64,000 nucleotides of DNA from the NCBI GenBank assembly GCA_032717465.1, contig CM064690.1, positions 27,543,153-27,607,152 of the forward strand, written 5' to 3'. Positions 23,300-34,286 of the stretch are shown piece after piece. The first letter of the stretch is position 1. Each line of letters starts with the position of its first letter. A program made the translations under genes and the position numbers. Below the pieces are notes generated by a model, which ran no database searches, was not told where the DNA came from, and worked only from the letters and a program-made list of their open reading frames with translations. The DNA is from Coenobita brevimanus (Eukaryota; Arthropoda; Malacostraca; Decapoda; Coenobitidae).

Positions 23300-23630
23300 G
23301 GTGATTACTTTTGGCTATGGGATTACCTTTGAGTACGGAGATTACCCTTTTTCGAGAATACCTCCCTCGGGATTACTTTTGTAGGGAACACCGCGGAATT
23401 TTCTCTGTCGAGATTACCTTCGTCGGGATTGTCATAGTCGAGAATACCTTTGTCGGGATTACCTTTGTCGGAAATACCTTTGTCGGGATCACTTTACTTG
23501 AGATTACCTTTAATTATTGCGATGACCTTTATGTGGATTACTTTCTGCGGTCGGGATTACCTTTGTTGGAACTACCGCTGTCGGGATTACCTTTGGCTGG
23601 CTAAGCTTGGCGTGGATTACCTTTGAGGCG
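23300..23630 (+). repeat. 15-16-bp minisatellite GGGATTACCTTTGTC
   Basis: About 20 diverged copies of GGGATTACCTTTGTC with TCGG/TCGA junctions. The 15-bp period keeps a 97-codon frame open at 23311-23604 that reads as pentads such as VGITF, VENTF and VEITF. There is no start context, splice site or host homology, so it is annotated as a repeat and not a gene. Confidence 0.8.
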
Positions 23631-23651
23631 TGTGTGTGATATTAGAAGGCG

Positions 23652-23706
23652 CCCCCCCGTGCATGACGCGAGGCAGCCCCATCGATCATGCAAGCGGGGG
23701 GGGGGT
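23652..23706. other. GC-rich inverted repeat
   Basis: A C run followed by GTGCATGA (about 23652-23666) can pair with TCATGCAAGC followed by a G run (23685-23706), enclosing a loop of about 20 nt. It looks like a potential cruciform or RNA hairpin. No function is inferred. Confidence 0.5.
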
Positions 23707-23729
23707 AGGTAGTATCATCAGCCCCCTTC

Positions 23730-23914
23730 CTTGTGTCCCTCACCCCTCTCTCTCAGTCTCCCTCTCCCCCCCTTCACCCCTCTCTCTCTCCGTCCCCTCC
23801 CCTTCTTCACCCCTCTCTGTCTCTATCTCCCCTCTTCGCCCCTCTATGCTCCTTTTGTCTCCCCCGTTCTACCGTCTTCCACTCCTTTCCTCTCTTCCCC
23901 TCTTTCCCTTCCTC

Positions 23915-23950
<36 letters not shown>
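23730..23950. repeat. Pyrimidine-rich tract ending in (CT)n
   Basis: CCCCTCTCTCTC-type blocks, with a perfect (CT)n at about 23921-23949. Confidence 0.9.
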
Positions 23951-23951
<1 letters not shown>

Positions 23952-24026
23952 ATTACTTAACAATGTAGAATTAGATTTTTTTTTTTAATGGACGTTCGAT
24001 AATTAAAAATCAAATATATACACAAA

Positions 24027-24028
<2 letters not shown>

Positions 24029-24075
<47 letters not shown>

Positions 24076-24099
24076 TGCCAATGAACACACTCATCACTA

Positions 24100-24138
<39 letters not shown>
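24029..24138. repeat. Two (CA)n arrays
   Basis: Runs at about 24029-24071 and 24101-24137 separated by decayed sequence. Confidence 0.97.
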
Positions 24139-24142
<4 letters not shown>

Positions 24143-24204
24143 CATCTCGTCATGTAAGGAACCGATAATAGTAATAATAACGTGTCTGCATCAGTCCACA
24201 TAAC

Positions 24205-24275
24205 CGTACTGTTTCCTCGGAGGGAGAGTGATAGCCACAAATAACCATTCCTCAAGCTGGCGAAGCATGGACAGG
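24205..24275 (+). repeat. Single unit related to the 120-bp triplicate at 36 kb
   Basis: CCTCGGAGGGAGAGTGATAG, then CCATTCCTCAAGCTGGCGAAG, align with CTTCGGAGGGAGATTGACAG and CCTTCCTCATGCCGGCCAAG at about 35857-35905. The family is thus dispersed and not only tandem. Confidence 0.5.
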
Positions 24276-24340
24276 AAGACGTGTATGTAGTGACACTGTG
24301 TAGGTGAAAATCGAAATACTGTAATAGGTATGAATGTGTG

Positions 24341-24519
24341 TGAAGCTCCCTAACACCCTTTCCTATGCGATTTATTTTGCTTAATACACCTTACTGTCCT
24401 ATTCTGTTATAAAAAAAAAAACCTTCCAATATCGCCATACTCTGCATAAATAACGTCTAAAAGGATATTAACCAGCCATCTCCAAAAATAAATCGGTAAG
24501 GAAGAGATGTTAGGTAGAA
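24341..24519 (+). mobile_element. MITE-like family B, copy B2
   Basis: Starts GAAGCTCCCTAACACCCTT and CCTATGCGATTTATTTTG, and ends in the inverted form (AAATCGGTAAGGAAGAGATG, TTAGG). Core words ATATCGCCATACTCTGCATA and AAAAGGATATTAACCAGCC are shared with copy B4. Non-coding. Confidence 0.65.
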
Positions 24520-24635
24520 GTGGTAAAAGGGTGAATATCCTTGGCAAGCGGGATTACTGCTCACATTATCTTCGCATGTTTAAGGGCTAACGTTATGCTC
24601 CTTAGTGATCACAGGTGTATGACTCAAGGCAGCAT

Positions 24636-24636
<1 letters not shown>

Positions 24637-24684
<48 letters not shown>
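24637..24684. repeat. (CA)n microsatellite
   Basis: About 24 perfect units. Confidence 0.97.
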
Positions 24685-24685
<1 letters not shown>

Positions 24686-24995
24686 AAATAAACTCCCAAA
24701 CATCCCCTACTAAAATGGCCCTTTCTTCTCGACAGCATAAGGCTTGTTGTTCCTCTTCGTTGGGTGTTTGTTTTAGGGCTTTTGTGTTTCCGCCTCACCT
24801 CTATCGGCGGAAGTTGGCGATAAAGAGTAAGATTCGCGGCTAATAATCTCGAATCTATTCACGTCACTTAGGAGGGACGAACAGATGGTCTTGTTTTGCC
24901 AGCTGTCCCTTTGTCTCTCTCATTTATATTCTCTCTCACTCCTCTCACTCACTCACTCACTTTAATAATGTTTTTCCAACCTTCATACATGATCG

Positions 24996-24999
<4 letters not shown>
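24685..24999. other. Unassigned sequence
   Basis: No motif-bearing frame. A short (CACT)n lies at about 24940-24962. Confidence 0.5.

Positions 25000-25052
<53 letters not shown>
25000..25052. repeat. (CT)n microsatellite
   Basis: About 26 perfect units. Confidence 0.97.
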
Positions 25053-25058
<6 letters not shown>

Positions 25059-25074
25059 GCACCCAGTCCATTTA

Positions 25075-25740
25075 ACGAATCTTTCTATTATCCATCCATC
25101 CAGCGCGTTCATCCATCCATTCATCTATCCACCAATCCATCCATTTATCCAATCATTAACCAAGTATGTTATCCACCACTTACTCTCTCCCATCATTCAT
25201 CTATCCATCCATTCATCCATCCATCTATCCTTCGTTTTATTTATCCATATTCCTGCAGGCCTGCCATTAACCTATCCATCTATCCACTAGTTCTTTCAAA
25301 ACATTCTCCTTCACTCCTTCTCCTCATTTTTCTATTCATCCATTCACTCATACTTTAATCCTTCCACCCATCCATCAATGATTCATCCATCCATCCACCA
25401 TCCATTCATCATTTTATAAATCAACAATCCATCTATTCATCCACCTACCTTCCATATATCCATCTCTTCCATTTACACGTCACCCATATATGCATCCAAC
25501 CATTTATCTTTCCATCCATCAATTTGTGCACTTACTTCCAATCTATCCATCCATTTTACCCTACATCCCTCCATCAACTATTTATCCATTCATCTAAATA
25601 TACCCCCATTCATTCGTACCTCCATCCAACAACCTTTTACCCAACGATCCAACCATCTCTCCACCCTCTCATCCATCCACCCACCCATCCATCTATCCAT
25701 CCATCCACCCATCCATCTATCCATCCACCCATCCAGCGCC
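25075..25740. repeat. Degenerate (ATCC)n array
   Basis: About 660 bp built from ATCCATCC/ATTCATCC/ATCTATCC variants, cleanest at 25668-25735. Open frames with Ile-His-Pro-Ser repeats are compositional. Confidence 0.9.
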
Positions 25741-25911
25741 TCCAAGCCAATCTTTATTCGGCAGGGTTGGGGTCAAATTTCACCCCCTTCATTCACAGGG
25801 TCAGTGATATGATGAGAAAGACCGAGACGAATGGGAAGACGAAGCAATGAATGGCGGTGGGGAAGAAAGGGGAAGAGGAGAAATGAGGCACGGCCGTTGG
25901 TGGGGATCAGG

Positions 25912-26045
25912 TGCGGCGCTGGTGGTGGTGGTGGTGGTGATGAGCAGTAGTGATGGTGGTGGTGAGGGGTTGTGGTGATGGTAATGTGTAACGCAAGGCT
26001 GATGATGAGGGGTGGTGGGGATGATGGATTCGATGATGTGGAAGG
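25912..26045. repeat. (GGT)n/(GAT)n array
   Basis: GGTGGTGGTGGTGATGA-type trinucleotide mixture on the + strand. Confidence 0.85.
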
Positions 26046-26379
26046 TATGGATTGTGCAAGTTGTATCGTACTGAACAATAGTGCCGTCAGTCTTGAAACA
26101 ATCGGCTGTTTATATCGACAATATACACCATATCCAGGGATGTCACCGGTCCTGTGGCTGCTATGAGTACGAAAGACAGTCACCACTTGTCTGATAAATT
26201 GAATGCCTTGTTTCCATGGCAGGAGATGTATTCATTTTAACTTTCATAACACAGAGACTACCATGGAGTGAACGAACCTACACATGCTACGATGGTCACT
26301 GGTCTCTATACGTAAACATGATGGCTGGTAGACGTTGCCTTCTCCTGCTGCCAGCCGGTGTTGTCTAGATAAGCGTCTT

Positions 26380-26517
26380 TCCCTTCCCCTGGCCATGTCC
26401 CCCGCTAAATTAACAATTACAATAGCAGCAGCTGTTGCCGTCTGCGGGAAGAGACCCGCTGTTCCAAAGATATCCATCACAGGGCTGCGGTCCGCGGTGA
26501 AAGGCGACGATCACAAG
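26380..26517 (+). other. Weak coding-exon candidate
   Basis: A GC-richer open segment with ATG at about 26395 reads MSPAKLTITIAAAVAVCGKR and ends DDHK just before AAG|GTATGC, a plausible 5' splice site (GT at 26518-26519). No upstream acceptor, family motif or partner exon was found, and the opposite strand is also open, so chance is a real alternative. Confidence 0.15.
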
Positions 26518-26619
26518 GTATGCGTGTAATAGCAGGGTTATCATTCATGGCGATTTTCTGTCCAAGTATAATCGAAGATTGTTGAAAATTTTCCTCAAAG
26601 TAATAAGCGCTTAATGAAA

Positions 26620-26935
26620 GGCGCTGGTGGTGATGATGGTGCTGCACGTGAGAGTAATGGTGGTGGTGATGATGGTGAAGGTGAAGTGATGATGGTGGTA
26701 CTGTACGGGTAGTGGTGGTGGTGATGGATGTGGTAAGGTGGCCGTGACTATCGTGGTGGTAGTGGTGAAGATGGTGGTAGTAATGGTGATAACGAGGGAT
26801 GTGCTGATGGCACCAGGTGGCTGTGTGGACAAAGGTGAGTGTGGTGATGGTAATGCAAAATGATGATGAAGAGTGGTGAAAATGTAGGTGAAGTGAGTAG
26901 TGGTGATGGGGGAGTGGTGGTGATCTGAGTGAGGG
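26620..26935. repeat. (GGT)n/(GATGGT)n array
   Basis: GTGGTGATGATGGT-type repeats on the + strand. The minus strand gives a His/Thr-rich open frame that is compositional. Confidence 0.9.
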
Positions 26936-26999
26936 TAGAAATGGACGGGAGAGGAGTGATGAAAAAGATGATGAAAATAATAGTGGTGGTGATGATGAG

Positions 27000-27680
27000 A
27001 AAGGAAGCGGCATTTTTATCTCTTCCTTTTAAATCCTCTATTCTCTTCCACCAAATCTTTCTTTCCCTCTCTCCCTTTTCCTTCAAATTTCACCTTCATT
27101 TCTTCAGTTCTTCCTTCTCCCATTCTCTTGCATCTCCTCTTCTCTACCCATTTCCCTTCCCTCCTCTCCCTATCTCCCTCCCCTTCATCTTGCCTCCTCC
27201 TAATTTTCTCTCTCCTTTCCTCGTCACCCACTCACTCAGTCTTCTCTTCCTCCCAACTTCCTTACTCCCTCCATGTCCTACCCTCTTCCCGTTTCTTCAT
27301 TTTATCTCCCTCCCCTCCTCTTTCCATATTTTTTTTTTCTCTCCTCTCCTCACCGTCTCCCACCTCTTTCCCTCCCCTTTTAATTTCTTTCTTTTCTGTT
27401 CTTCTCCATACTTCTCCTTCTCACAAACCCATCCTCTCTCTCTCTCTCTCTCTCCCTCCTCCCCCTATCCTTCCCTCATTTCCCTCCCTCCTCCATTTCT
27501 CTCCCTTTATCTAGCCCCTTCCTCCTCCACCTCTCTTTCTTCCCCTCCTTTCCTCTCCTTATCTCTCCTTTTTCCCTCACTCTCCTCCTCTCCCCCTTTC
27601 TCTCTTTTCTTTGCCTATCCTCCTCCCCTCTTCTCTCCATCTCTCTTCCTCCTTTCTATTCTCTTTTTCTGCTCATCCCG

Positions 27681-27734
<54 letters not shown>

Positions 27735-27865
27735 ACTCATTCAACATATACTTCCCTTTCTCTCCAATCCCTCCCTATACTCCCCTCACCCCTCCCTCCC
27801 TAACAAAACTTCATTCCTCCTTTTCCCTCTCCCTCTCCCCTCTCTCACTTCTCTCTCTTCCATAC
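27000..27865. repeat. Pyrimidine block with (CT)n
   Basis: About 860 bp of C/T-rich sequence, with perfect (CT)n at about 27431-27452 and 27683-27730. The 432-codon + strand frame through it (26929-28227) is Ser/Pro/Leu/Phe filler, not a gene. Confidence 0.9.
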
Positions 27866-27884
27866 AACACTCCAGACAGAGAGA

Positions 27885-28103
27885 GAGTGAGAAATCTTTC
27901 ACAATGACACCGAGACAAAGTGAGACGGGAATATTGGGGAAAAAAAACCCTTTGCGAGGAAGAAGAAAAAACTCCCTTGGTTGGAAAAACAGAAAAAAAA
28001 AAATGCAGAAAATCGAGAAACGAGTCTTTAAATCTTCACATGAAAAAAAAAAAAAAATTATTGACATCGGGGAGGTCTTGGATCCTAATAGCAGAGGTAG
28101 GAC

Positions 28104-28152
<49 letters not shown>
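27885..28152. repeat. Purine-rich segment ending in (GA)n
   Basis: A-rich and G-rich sequence, with (GA)n at 28107-28152. Confidence 0.85.
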
Positions 28153-28157
<5 letters not shown>

Positions 28158-28401
28158 TTATGGCAAACACCGATATGTATCTAAAATAATACACATTATA
28201 ATATACACAAGGGCGATTAGCGATTAATTTATATATACAATAAAAGATACTTCATAATCAGAAGAAAGTATGGGAATATTTTTAGTTTGAAATGAAATAC
28301 GGAAAAAATGTACATATCACTGAATAATGATACAAATATTTACCAGCGAAGACACACCGAAAGAAGCCAAGCAGTGAAAAAGCTAAGGGTATGAAAGCGA
28401 T

Positions 28402-28402
<1 letters not shown>

Positions 28403-28438
<36 letters not shown>

Positions 28439-28587
28439 TTCCTCCACACGCAAACACACACGTCTGCATACACATACACGCAACACCTGCCACCCCCACA
28501 GGAGCCTAAAACAAACACACACATATATGAAATAAAAAAAAACTAACAAACACCCACAACTGAACACTCATATGCAGAAGGCTGTCT

Positions 28588-28657
<70 letters not shown>
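28403..28657. repeat. (CA)n cluster
   Basis: Perfect runs at about 28403-28437 and 28590-28656, with decayed CA-rich sequence between. Confidence 0.95.
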
Positions 28658-28765
28658 CTCACACGCATTCACAAAAACTGCACGCTCCATTGAAGTTGTG
28701 TTCAACATTAAGGATAATCATTAGCCGTGATATGTTTCCCAATATCACACACCAGCCCGCTCGCC

Positions 28766-28768
<3 letters not shown>

Positions 28769-28813
<45 letters not shown>

Positions 28814-29238
28814 ATTACTCTCTTTTTCATTTGCTTTCTTTCTTTTTGTGTCTTGTATCCTTCCTTTTCTTCACGTTTCTTCTTCGCTCTCTTTTGTTAC
28901 AATTATCTCTCATCGCTTCTCTTTCCTGATTCTTTTTTCCTTACTCTATTTGTAAACAGTTTTCTTTTCTCCACACAATATCATTTTCTTTCTTTTCTTC
29001 TATAAATCTTCATTACATCTCACTATTTTTACTTTCCTTTTCTTTATGTTTCACTTCTTTTCTTCTATATTCTTCTTTGCCTATCTCTTATTTCCTCCTC
29101 TGTTTCTCTTCTTCACCCTCTTATTTTCAGTTGTGTCTTTTTTTTATTCTTTTAACGATCTTAGTCTTTTTTCCTCTCGTTGTCTTTTAATACTCAATGT
29201 CTTTTTCTCTGCTTTTTCTTTTAATATCTCATGTACCC

Positions 29239-29280
<42 letters not shown>

Positions 29281-29282
29281 TC
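28769..29282. repeat. (CT)n microsatellites around a T-rich pyrimidine tract
   Basis: (CT)n at 28769-28810 and 29243-29282 flank about 430 bp of TTTCTTC-rich sequence. Confidence 0.9.
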
Positions 29283-29364
29283 AATAATTAGCCGCTGGTA
29301 TCAAAGGCTAGTCCCCAACACGGCACACAATGACGGCCTCACATCACAGCTCTCGTCACCACCG

Positions 29365-29700
29365 CAGCGCCGAGTTCGCGAATATCGAAGTTCTCGGAAT
29401 ACCGGAGTTCGCGGAAAAAAGAAAATCGCGGAAATCGGGGTTCGCGGGAAAAAAAATTAGTTCGCGGAAATCGGAGTTCGCGGAGAAAATAAAATCGCGG
29501 AAATCGGAGTTCGCGGAATTAGAAGTTCTCCGATATCCAATGCTTGCGATTTTTGAAACTTATGGATTATCGGAGTTTGCGGAAAATAAAACTTCGCAGA
29601 ATACAGGTGTTTATGGATTATCCGGAGTTCCCGGAATATCAGCTTGTAGAAGATCAGCGTTTTTCGAAATATTGAAGGTTGCGGTATATGCGAGATTACA
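29365..29700 (+). repeat. 15-bp minisatellite GGAGTTCGCGGAAAT
   Basis: Diverged copies of GGAGTTCGCGGAAAT and AAAATCGCGGAAATC. The phase keeps a 126-codon frame (29330-29710) open that reads RKSEFAEK / SRKSGFAGK-like units, decaying towards the 3' end. It has no signal peptide, domain or splice evidence. It is unrelated in sequence to the 15-bp array at 23.3 kb but identical in unit length. Confidence 0.8.
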
Positions 29701-29819
29701 AAATATCTAAGTTCTGCGGACTATCAAATTTTATGGATTACGAAAGCTTGCGTATCATCAAAATTCGTGATCTAAAATTTCCACATTCTCCACAGCAACT
29801 TTTCTTTGTAGTATGCTGG

Positions 29820-30115
29820 TCCTTTTCGCATTATTTTCTTTCTTTCACTTTTTGTTTTCATGCTTACTATTTTCTTTTCTTTCTTTCTCTTTTTCGTCTC
29901 CTTCTTTCTTTTTTCTTTTCTTTCTTTCTCTTTTTCGTCTCCTTCTTTCTTTTTTCTTTTCTTTCTTTCTTCATTTCTTTGCTTTCTTCTTTTCATTTTT
30001 TTTTTTTTTACCATTTACCGGCTTTGGTTAGAGGGTTTTGTGGGGGGGGGGAGCCATCTTGCTCATACCTTTTTTTACTCCACAAACAGCAGTATAAGTT
30101 TTTTTTTTTTTTTTT
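29820..30115. repeat. (TTTC)n-rich tract and T runs
   Basis: TTTCTTTCTTTC blocks with a repeated segment of about 55 bp at 29872-29960 (CTTTCTCTTTTTCGTCTCC twice), then G and T homopolymers at 30040-30115. Confidence 0.85.
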
Positions 30116-30196
30116 CTGGTCTACATTTTTAGCGGAAGAAAACGTCCATATTTCCTGTTCTTGTACTCGAAGATAAAGATATATATAACTTTTTCA

Positions 30197-30376
30197 TTTT
30201 AACTTGGCCTCAAATTACGTCCTTTTGCAGCTTATTTCACGCAGTAAGGCAATAATATGGTCCATCATCCTTATCCATGGCACTTCTTCATGACTAGCAT
30301 CGCATTCTGGTGTTAATCTCGTGTTACAACGCAGCAGTCAAGATGAAGAGACGGCAATCTTAGGCCAAATTATTCC
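30197..30376 (+). mobile_element. MITE-like family A, copy A2
   Basis: Left end TTAACTTGGCCTCAAATTAC and CCTTTTGCAGCTTATTTCAC; the right end, read in reverse, AATAATTTGGCCTAAGATTG. It matches A1 in reverse orientation over almost its full length. Non-coding. Confidence 0.65.
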
Positions 30377-30494
30377 TTTGAACTCTTTTGTACTCCTTGC
30401 ATAATTTGTCAAGCAGCTTAGCATAATTTAGTTCCTATTTACAACACAAGGGTCCCAAGTTGAATTAATATATCTTGAAAGTGCATAAAAAAAA

Positions 30495-30546
30495 AAAGAC
30501 GTCCTCAGGGTGAAAGGATTAAATACAAATCTGCACAATGTACCCT

Positions 30547-30592
<46 letters not shown>
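30495..30592. repeat. Modular repeat C fragment and (CT)n
   Basis: GACGTCCTCAGGGTGAAAGG and ATTAAAT at 30499-30525 match the family C junction; (CT)n lies at about 30549-30590. Confidence 0.6.
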
Positions 30593-30595
<3 letters not shown>

Positions 30596-30599
30596 CAGC

Positions 30600-31140
30600 T
30601 ACGCAAAAAAAATTGATTACTGAAGTATTTAATGTGCATAGACTTGTGACACGCAAAAAATATATGTGCAAAATTGAAAGAAAAACATGACATACCAAAA
30701 ACTAAAACAGGCTAAAAAAAAAGAATAATAATAATCCCCAAAACTATTATATACGGAAAAAAAAAGATACAAAACCTCTAAGATATGGAAAAACTAAAAA
30801 AAAAAAAAAAAGACCCAAATAATTGATAAGAAAAAAAATAAGGTACAAGTACTAAAAAATGAAATACACAAAAAATTAAGACAAGCAAAAGCAGATACGC
30901 AAAAAAGCACGATACGCAAAAAGCAAGATACGCAACAAAAAAAAAAAGATGCGGAAAATTTTAAATGTCTTAATACTTGAAATGCGCAAATAACTAAAAC
31001 GCGCAAAAAACTCCCATACACACAAAAAATAAATAAATAAATAGAAAATGCTAACATACGCAAACAACTGAAACACGAAAAAAAAAAAAAGCTAAAATGT
31101 GCAAAAAACTCCGATATGCAAAAAAATTAAAAAAAAAATC
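30600..31140. repeat. A-rich minisatellite ATACGCAAAAAACTAAA
   Basis: Short variable units built on TACGCAAAAAA and ACTAAAA recur through about 540 bp, clearest at 30893-30935 and 30978-31125. The minus strand open frames are compositional. Confidence 0.65.
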
Positions 31141-31244
31141 GCAGAAAACATCACCCCAAAAGGCGAGCTAAAGGAAATCCGTCAGGGAGATCAGAAAAGG
31201 GGGGGAGGGGGGGAAAGCGGAGATATCGAGGAAAAGCCGCCTTG

Positions 31245-31326
31245 ACGAGAGAGAGAGAGAGAGGAACCCTTTGATTGACGTCTCGATATCAGCTCTGGCT
31301 AATCACACGTCAAAGTGGAACAAAGA

Positions 31327-31394
<68 letters not shown>
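31245..31394. repeat. (GA)n and (CT)n microsatellites
   Basis: A short (GA)n at 31248-31262 and a perfect (CT)n at 31329-31394. Confidence 0.95.
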
Positions 31395-31397
<3 letters not shown>

Positions 31398-32060
31398 CAT
31401 AAGAAAACACTACCTTTTTTATATTAGAGTTATCTCACTTTCTCCAAGCTAATCTTTTTGGCTCTACAGGAAGCTTAAATTTTCACTCTTGCCTTATCAA
31501 TACTTCTAACACTATCATTAAAATTATTTGATGGAGGCGTCTATTCCTAAATTCTTCACTACCAGTACATCTTTTCTTTTTATATTTTTACATTATTCGT
31601 TTCACCTCCACATAATTTTCTTCGACTTGGGCAAAACTTAAAGAGATAGAGGAAATAAATAAGGTCTTATTTTTTTCCGCATAGCAAAGACTTTTAAAAA
31701 TGGAGGGAAGAAATAAAAGCTTTACTTCCTTCACTATTCTCAGCTAATAAAATCCCTGAATAAAAGGTCTTGATGGTAAACTGATTAAAAATAAAGATAT
31801 TGAACAGAGGTTACTTGAATTAAGACAAAATATACATCACAGGAGTGAAAAATCCAAGTTCTTTCATTCCTATAAAATTTCCTTCACCATGATAGGCGCT
31901 TTTCCTCGCCGTTTCCTGTAGGAGGGCTTCAAGGGAGTGCGGAAACCTTATATTATCTTTGTCTTATGAATCTAGAACTAGGCATCTTTTATTTCCTACC
32001 AATATCAGTGCTTTTTTTTTTTTCCATCTGTACTAATATTTGGCTTTTATGATAGGGCTG
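31395..32060. other. Unassigned AT-rich sequence
   Basis: No exon, RNA or named repeat recognised. Confidence 0.5.
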
Positions 32061-32061
32061 T

Positions 32062-32062
<1 letters not shown>

Positions 32063-32129
<67 letters not shown>
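32063..32129. repeat. (CT)n microsatellite
   Basis: About 33 perfect units. Confidence 0.98.
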
Positions 32130-32131
<2 letters not shown>

Positions 32132-32199
32132 AACACAATACCCATCTGACATTAAAGACGCCTGGCTAATCATTGGCTCTCTCTTCAATCTTTTTGTCA

Positions 32200-32760
32200 C
32201 CCTCTTTCCAGTTCCTCCCTTTCTTCTCCCTCCCTCCCTCCCTCCCTCCTTTTCTTTTACCTCCCGCCCTTCTCACTCTCCCTCCTCCTTCCCCCCTCTC
32301 GTTCCTTCTCTCTTTCTTCTTCTTCTCGCCCTTCCTCCTCCCATTTCTTTCCTCCTCACTTTTGACTCCCTTCTCAATTTCTTTTGGTATCTCAAATTTT
32401 GTTCCTCCTTCCCTCCCTTTCAGTTACCTCTTTTCCTTTCCTCTTCCCTTTCTTCTCTTCTCCTCCCTTTCCTTTTCTTCTCCCCTCCTCCAGTCCTTCT
32501 CATTTCCTCTCATTTTTATTTACGTTTCTTTCGCCTACCTTCCTCTTTGCTCTTTTCTTGCTCCCTCTTATCTCTCTTTTTGAGGTAGTCTCTCCCCGTT
32601 AGTTTTTATTTCTTCTTCTTCGACTTCTTTCCTCCTCCTCCTCCTTCTCCTCCTCCTCCTCCTCCTCCTCCTCCTCTTCCTCCTTCTTCTTCTTCTTCTT
32701 CTTGACATACTTTTCCTTGTCCTTCTTTCTTTTTCCTTTTCCTCACGCCTCCCCCCTCCT
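32200..32760. repeat. Pyrimidine block with (CTC)n and (TTC)n
   Basis: C/T-rich sequence containing (CCTC)n at 32228-32250, (CTC)n at about 32632-32678 and (TTC)n at about 32682-32703. Confidence 0.9.
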
Positions 32761-33159
32761 ACCTTCCCATTTCCCCAAATTGATTTTATATTTAATTTGT
32801 TTTTCCTTCTGTTCATATCTGTAAAAAAAGAAAAAAAATAACGCTCATTTCCCCAAGCCTCTCTCCCATCCCCCTCCTAGTCGTTCCCTTCAAGCAGTAT
32901 ATAATGTGTGTACGAAAAACGACAAGGGAAAAAAAAAAAGAAAGACAAGAAGAGACAAAGAAGAGACATATCTGAAATCTGGCGCGACTCCTGAAGATTT
33001 TTGCATGATCGATACGCATATATTTTTTTTTTTTTCGTTTTTAGCCAAAGACCAGATGCGCGATGAGCTCTCTGAAAAATTTACATGGAAATTTTACCCC
33101 GTCTCCTTAAAGGGATTGTTCCAAGTGAAAAATCGAAAACATATGAAAAAAATGGGGGG

Positions 33160-33370
33160 GTGGAAGAGGAAGAAAAAAAGAAAGAATGAAAGGGGGAGAG
33201 AGAAAGATGGAAGGAAAAAAGAGAGAAGGAAGAAAGAAAGGAAAGAAAGAAATGGAGAATAAGAAAGAAAAAAGAAAGAAAGAAGAAAGGAAGAAAGGAG
33301 AAAAGGAAAGAAGGAGAGAAAGAAAGATACAAAAAGGAGGGAAAGAAAGAAAGAGAGAAAATGCCAGAGA
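33160..33370. repeat. Purine-rich (GAAA)n-type tract
   Basis: GAAAGAAAGAAGGAA words on the + strand. Confidence 0.9.
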
Positions 33371-33384
33371 TCGAGCACTTGTGA

Positions 33385-33490
33385 AGGGGGTCTCTTATCT
33401 TGTTTTTTTTTTCTTGGAGGGAACAATCTTGCGGTCTTCTGGCCTTTGGTTCCTTCTTCCTTGCATAAAAAAAAGTTGCTAAGGGATTTT
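33385..33490 (+). mobile_element. 3'-end fragment of the LWNSLP-type non-LTR element
   Basis: TTCTTGGAGGGAACAATCTT, TCTGGCCTTTGGTTCCTTCT and TCCTTGCATAAA match, with about 10-15% difference, the 3' UTR of the remnant at 34.8-35.06 kb. It is a 5'-truncated insertion, the usual fate of non-LTR retrotransposons. Confidence 0.6.
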
Positions 33491-33571
33491 CCAGGCCAAA
33501 TAAAGATCGCTAGGTGGTATCCAGAATTAAATTGCAGTGAAAGGACTACGGCTTATATTTTCGTCTAGTAA

Positions 33572-33740
33572 GGAAGCTCCATAGCACCTCTTCCTTAGCG
33601 ATTTATTTTACAAACATCCCATTAATAACCTCTGTTTTTGCTTCTTATATCTTTTTAATATCACACAGACTGCATGAATAACACACAAGAATATAGTAAC
33701 GAAGCAGAATCGGAAGTAAACAGGTATGAAAGAGGTACAC
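33572..33740 (+). mobile_element. MITE-like family B, copy B3 (diverged)
   Basis: Starts GGAAGCTCCATAGCACCTC and TTCCTTAGCGATTTATTTTA. Its core ATATCACACAGACTGCATGA and ATAACAC aligns with B2 (ATATCGCCATACTCTGCATA). The right inverted end is badly eroded. Confidence 0.5.
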
Positions 33741-33863
33741 AAAAATACCGCCTTAAGTCACTACACCTTTTCTTAATCCCAGGGCCAAGGATCTTCCCCC
33801 CTCCCTTGAATAAAATCGCCTATCAGTAGCGAAAATAAAGCACTTCTCTGGTTACCTGCTTTG

Positions 33864-34232
33864 TTATTATTATTATTATTATTATTAAACCTCGAGGGCT
33901 TTACTCTGCCTTATAAATGAAAGACGAAATGCTCACGGCTAGGAAACATCTAGCAAGGTTTGAGGACTAAAGTTATTTGTTCTAAGATATGACTAGCTTA
34001 GTAACTAGATATCTTACTCTCTCTCTCTCTCTCTCTCTCTCTCATTGAAACCGGGAGGCTGACAGAGCTCCTCATCGCTCAGCATCAAACACTACCAATC
34101 ACATCCTCCAAAAACCATGAAAGGAGAAAATTGAGTCTTTTGAAGTCTCCTCAAAAGGACCATTCCATTGGCTGGATATCGACGAACTCTTTGATTCTCT
34201 ACCTCTCTGTGTGTGTCTCTCCCTCCCCCTCT

Positions 34233-34286
<54 letters not shown>

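Noticed and set aside
23300..23630. CRISPR-like array
   Set aside because: Repeats are 15-16 bp and contiguous, without unique spacers of constant length. The window is clearly eukaryotic.
24720..24842. Coding exon in CTTCTCGACAGCATAAGG region
   Set aside because: Open on both strands for a short distance, but with no splice-site pair or recognisable protein.
26929..28227. 432-codon open frame on the + strand
   Set aside because: It runs through pyrimidine-rich low complexity and (CT)n, giving Ser/Pro/Leu/Phe filler, then a purine tract. There is no domain, splice or start evidence.
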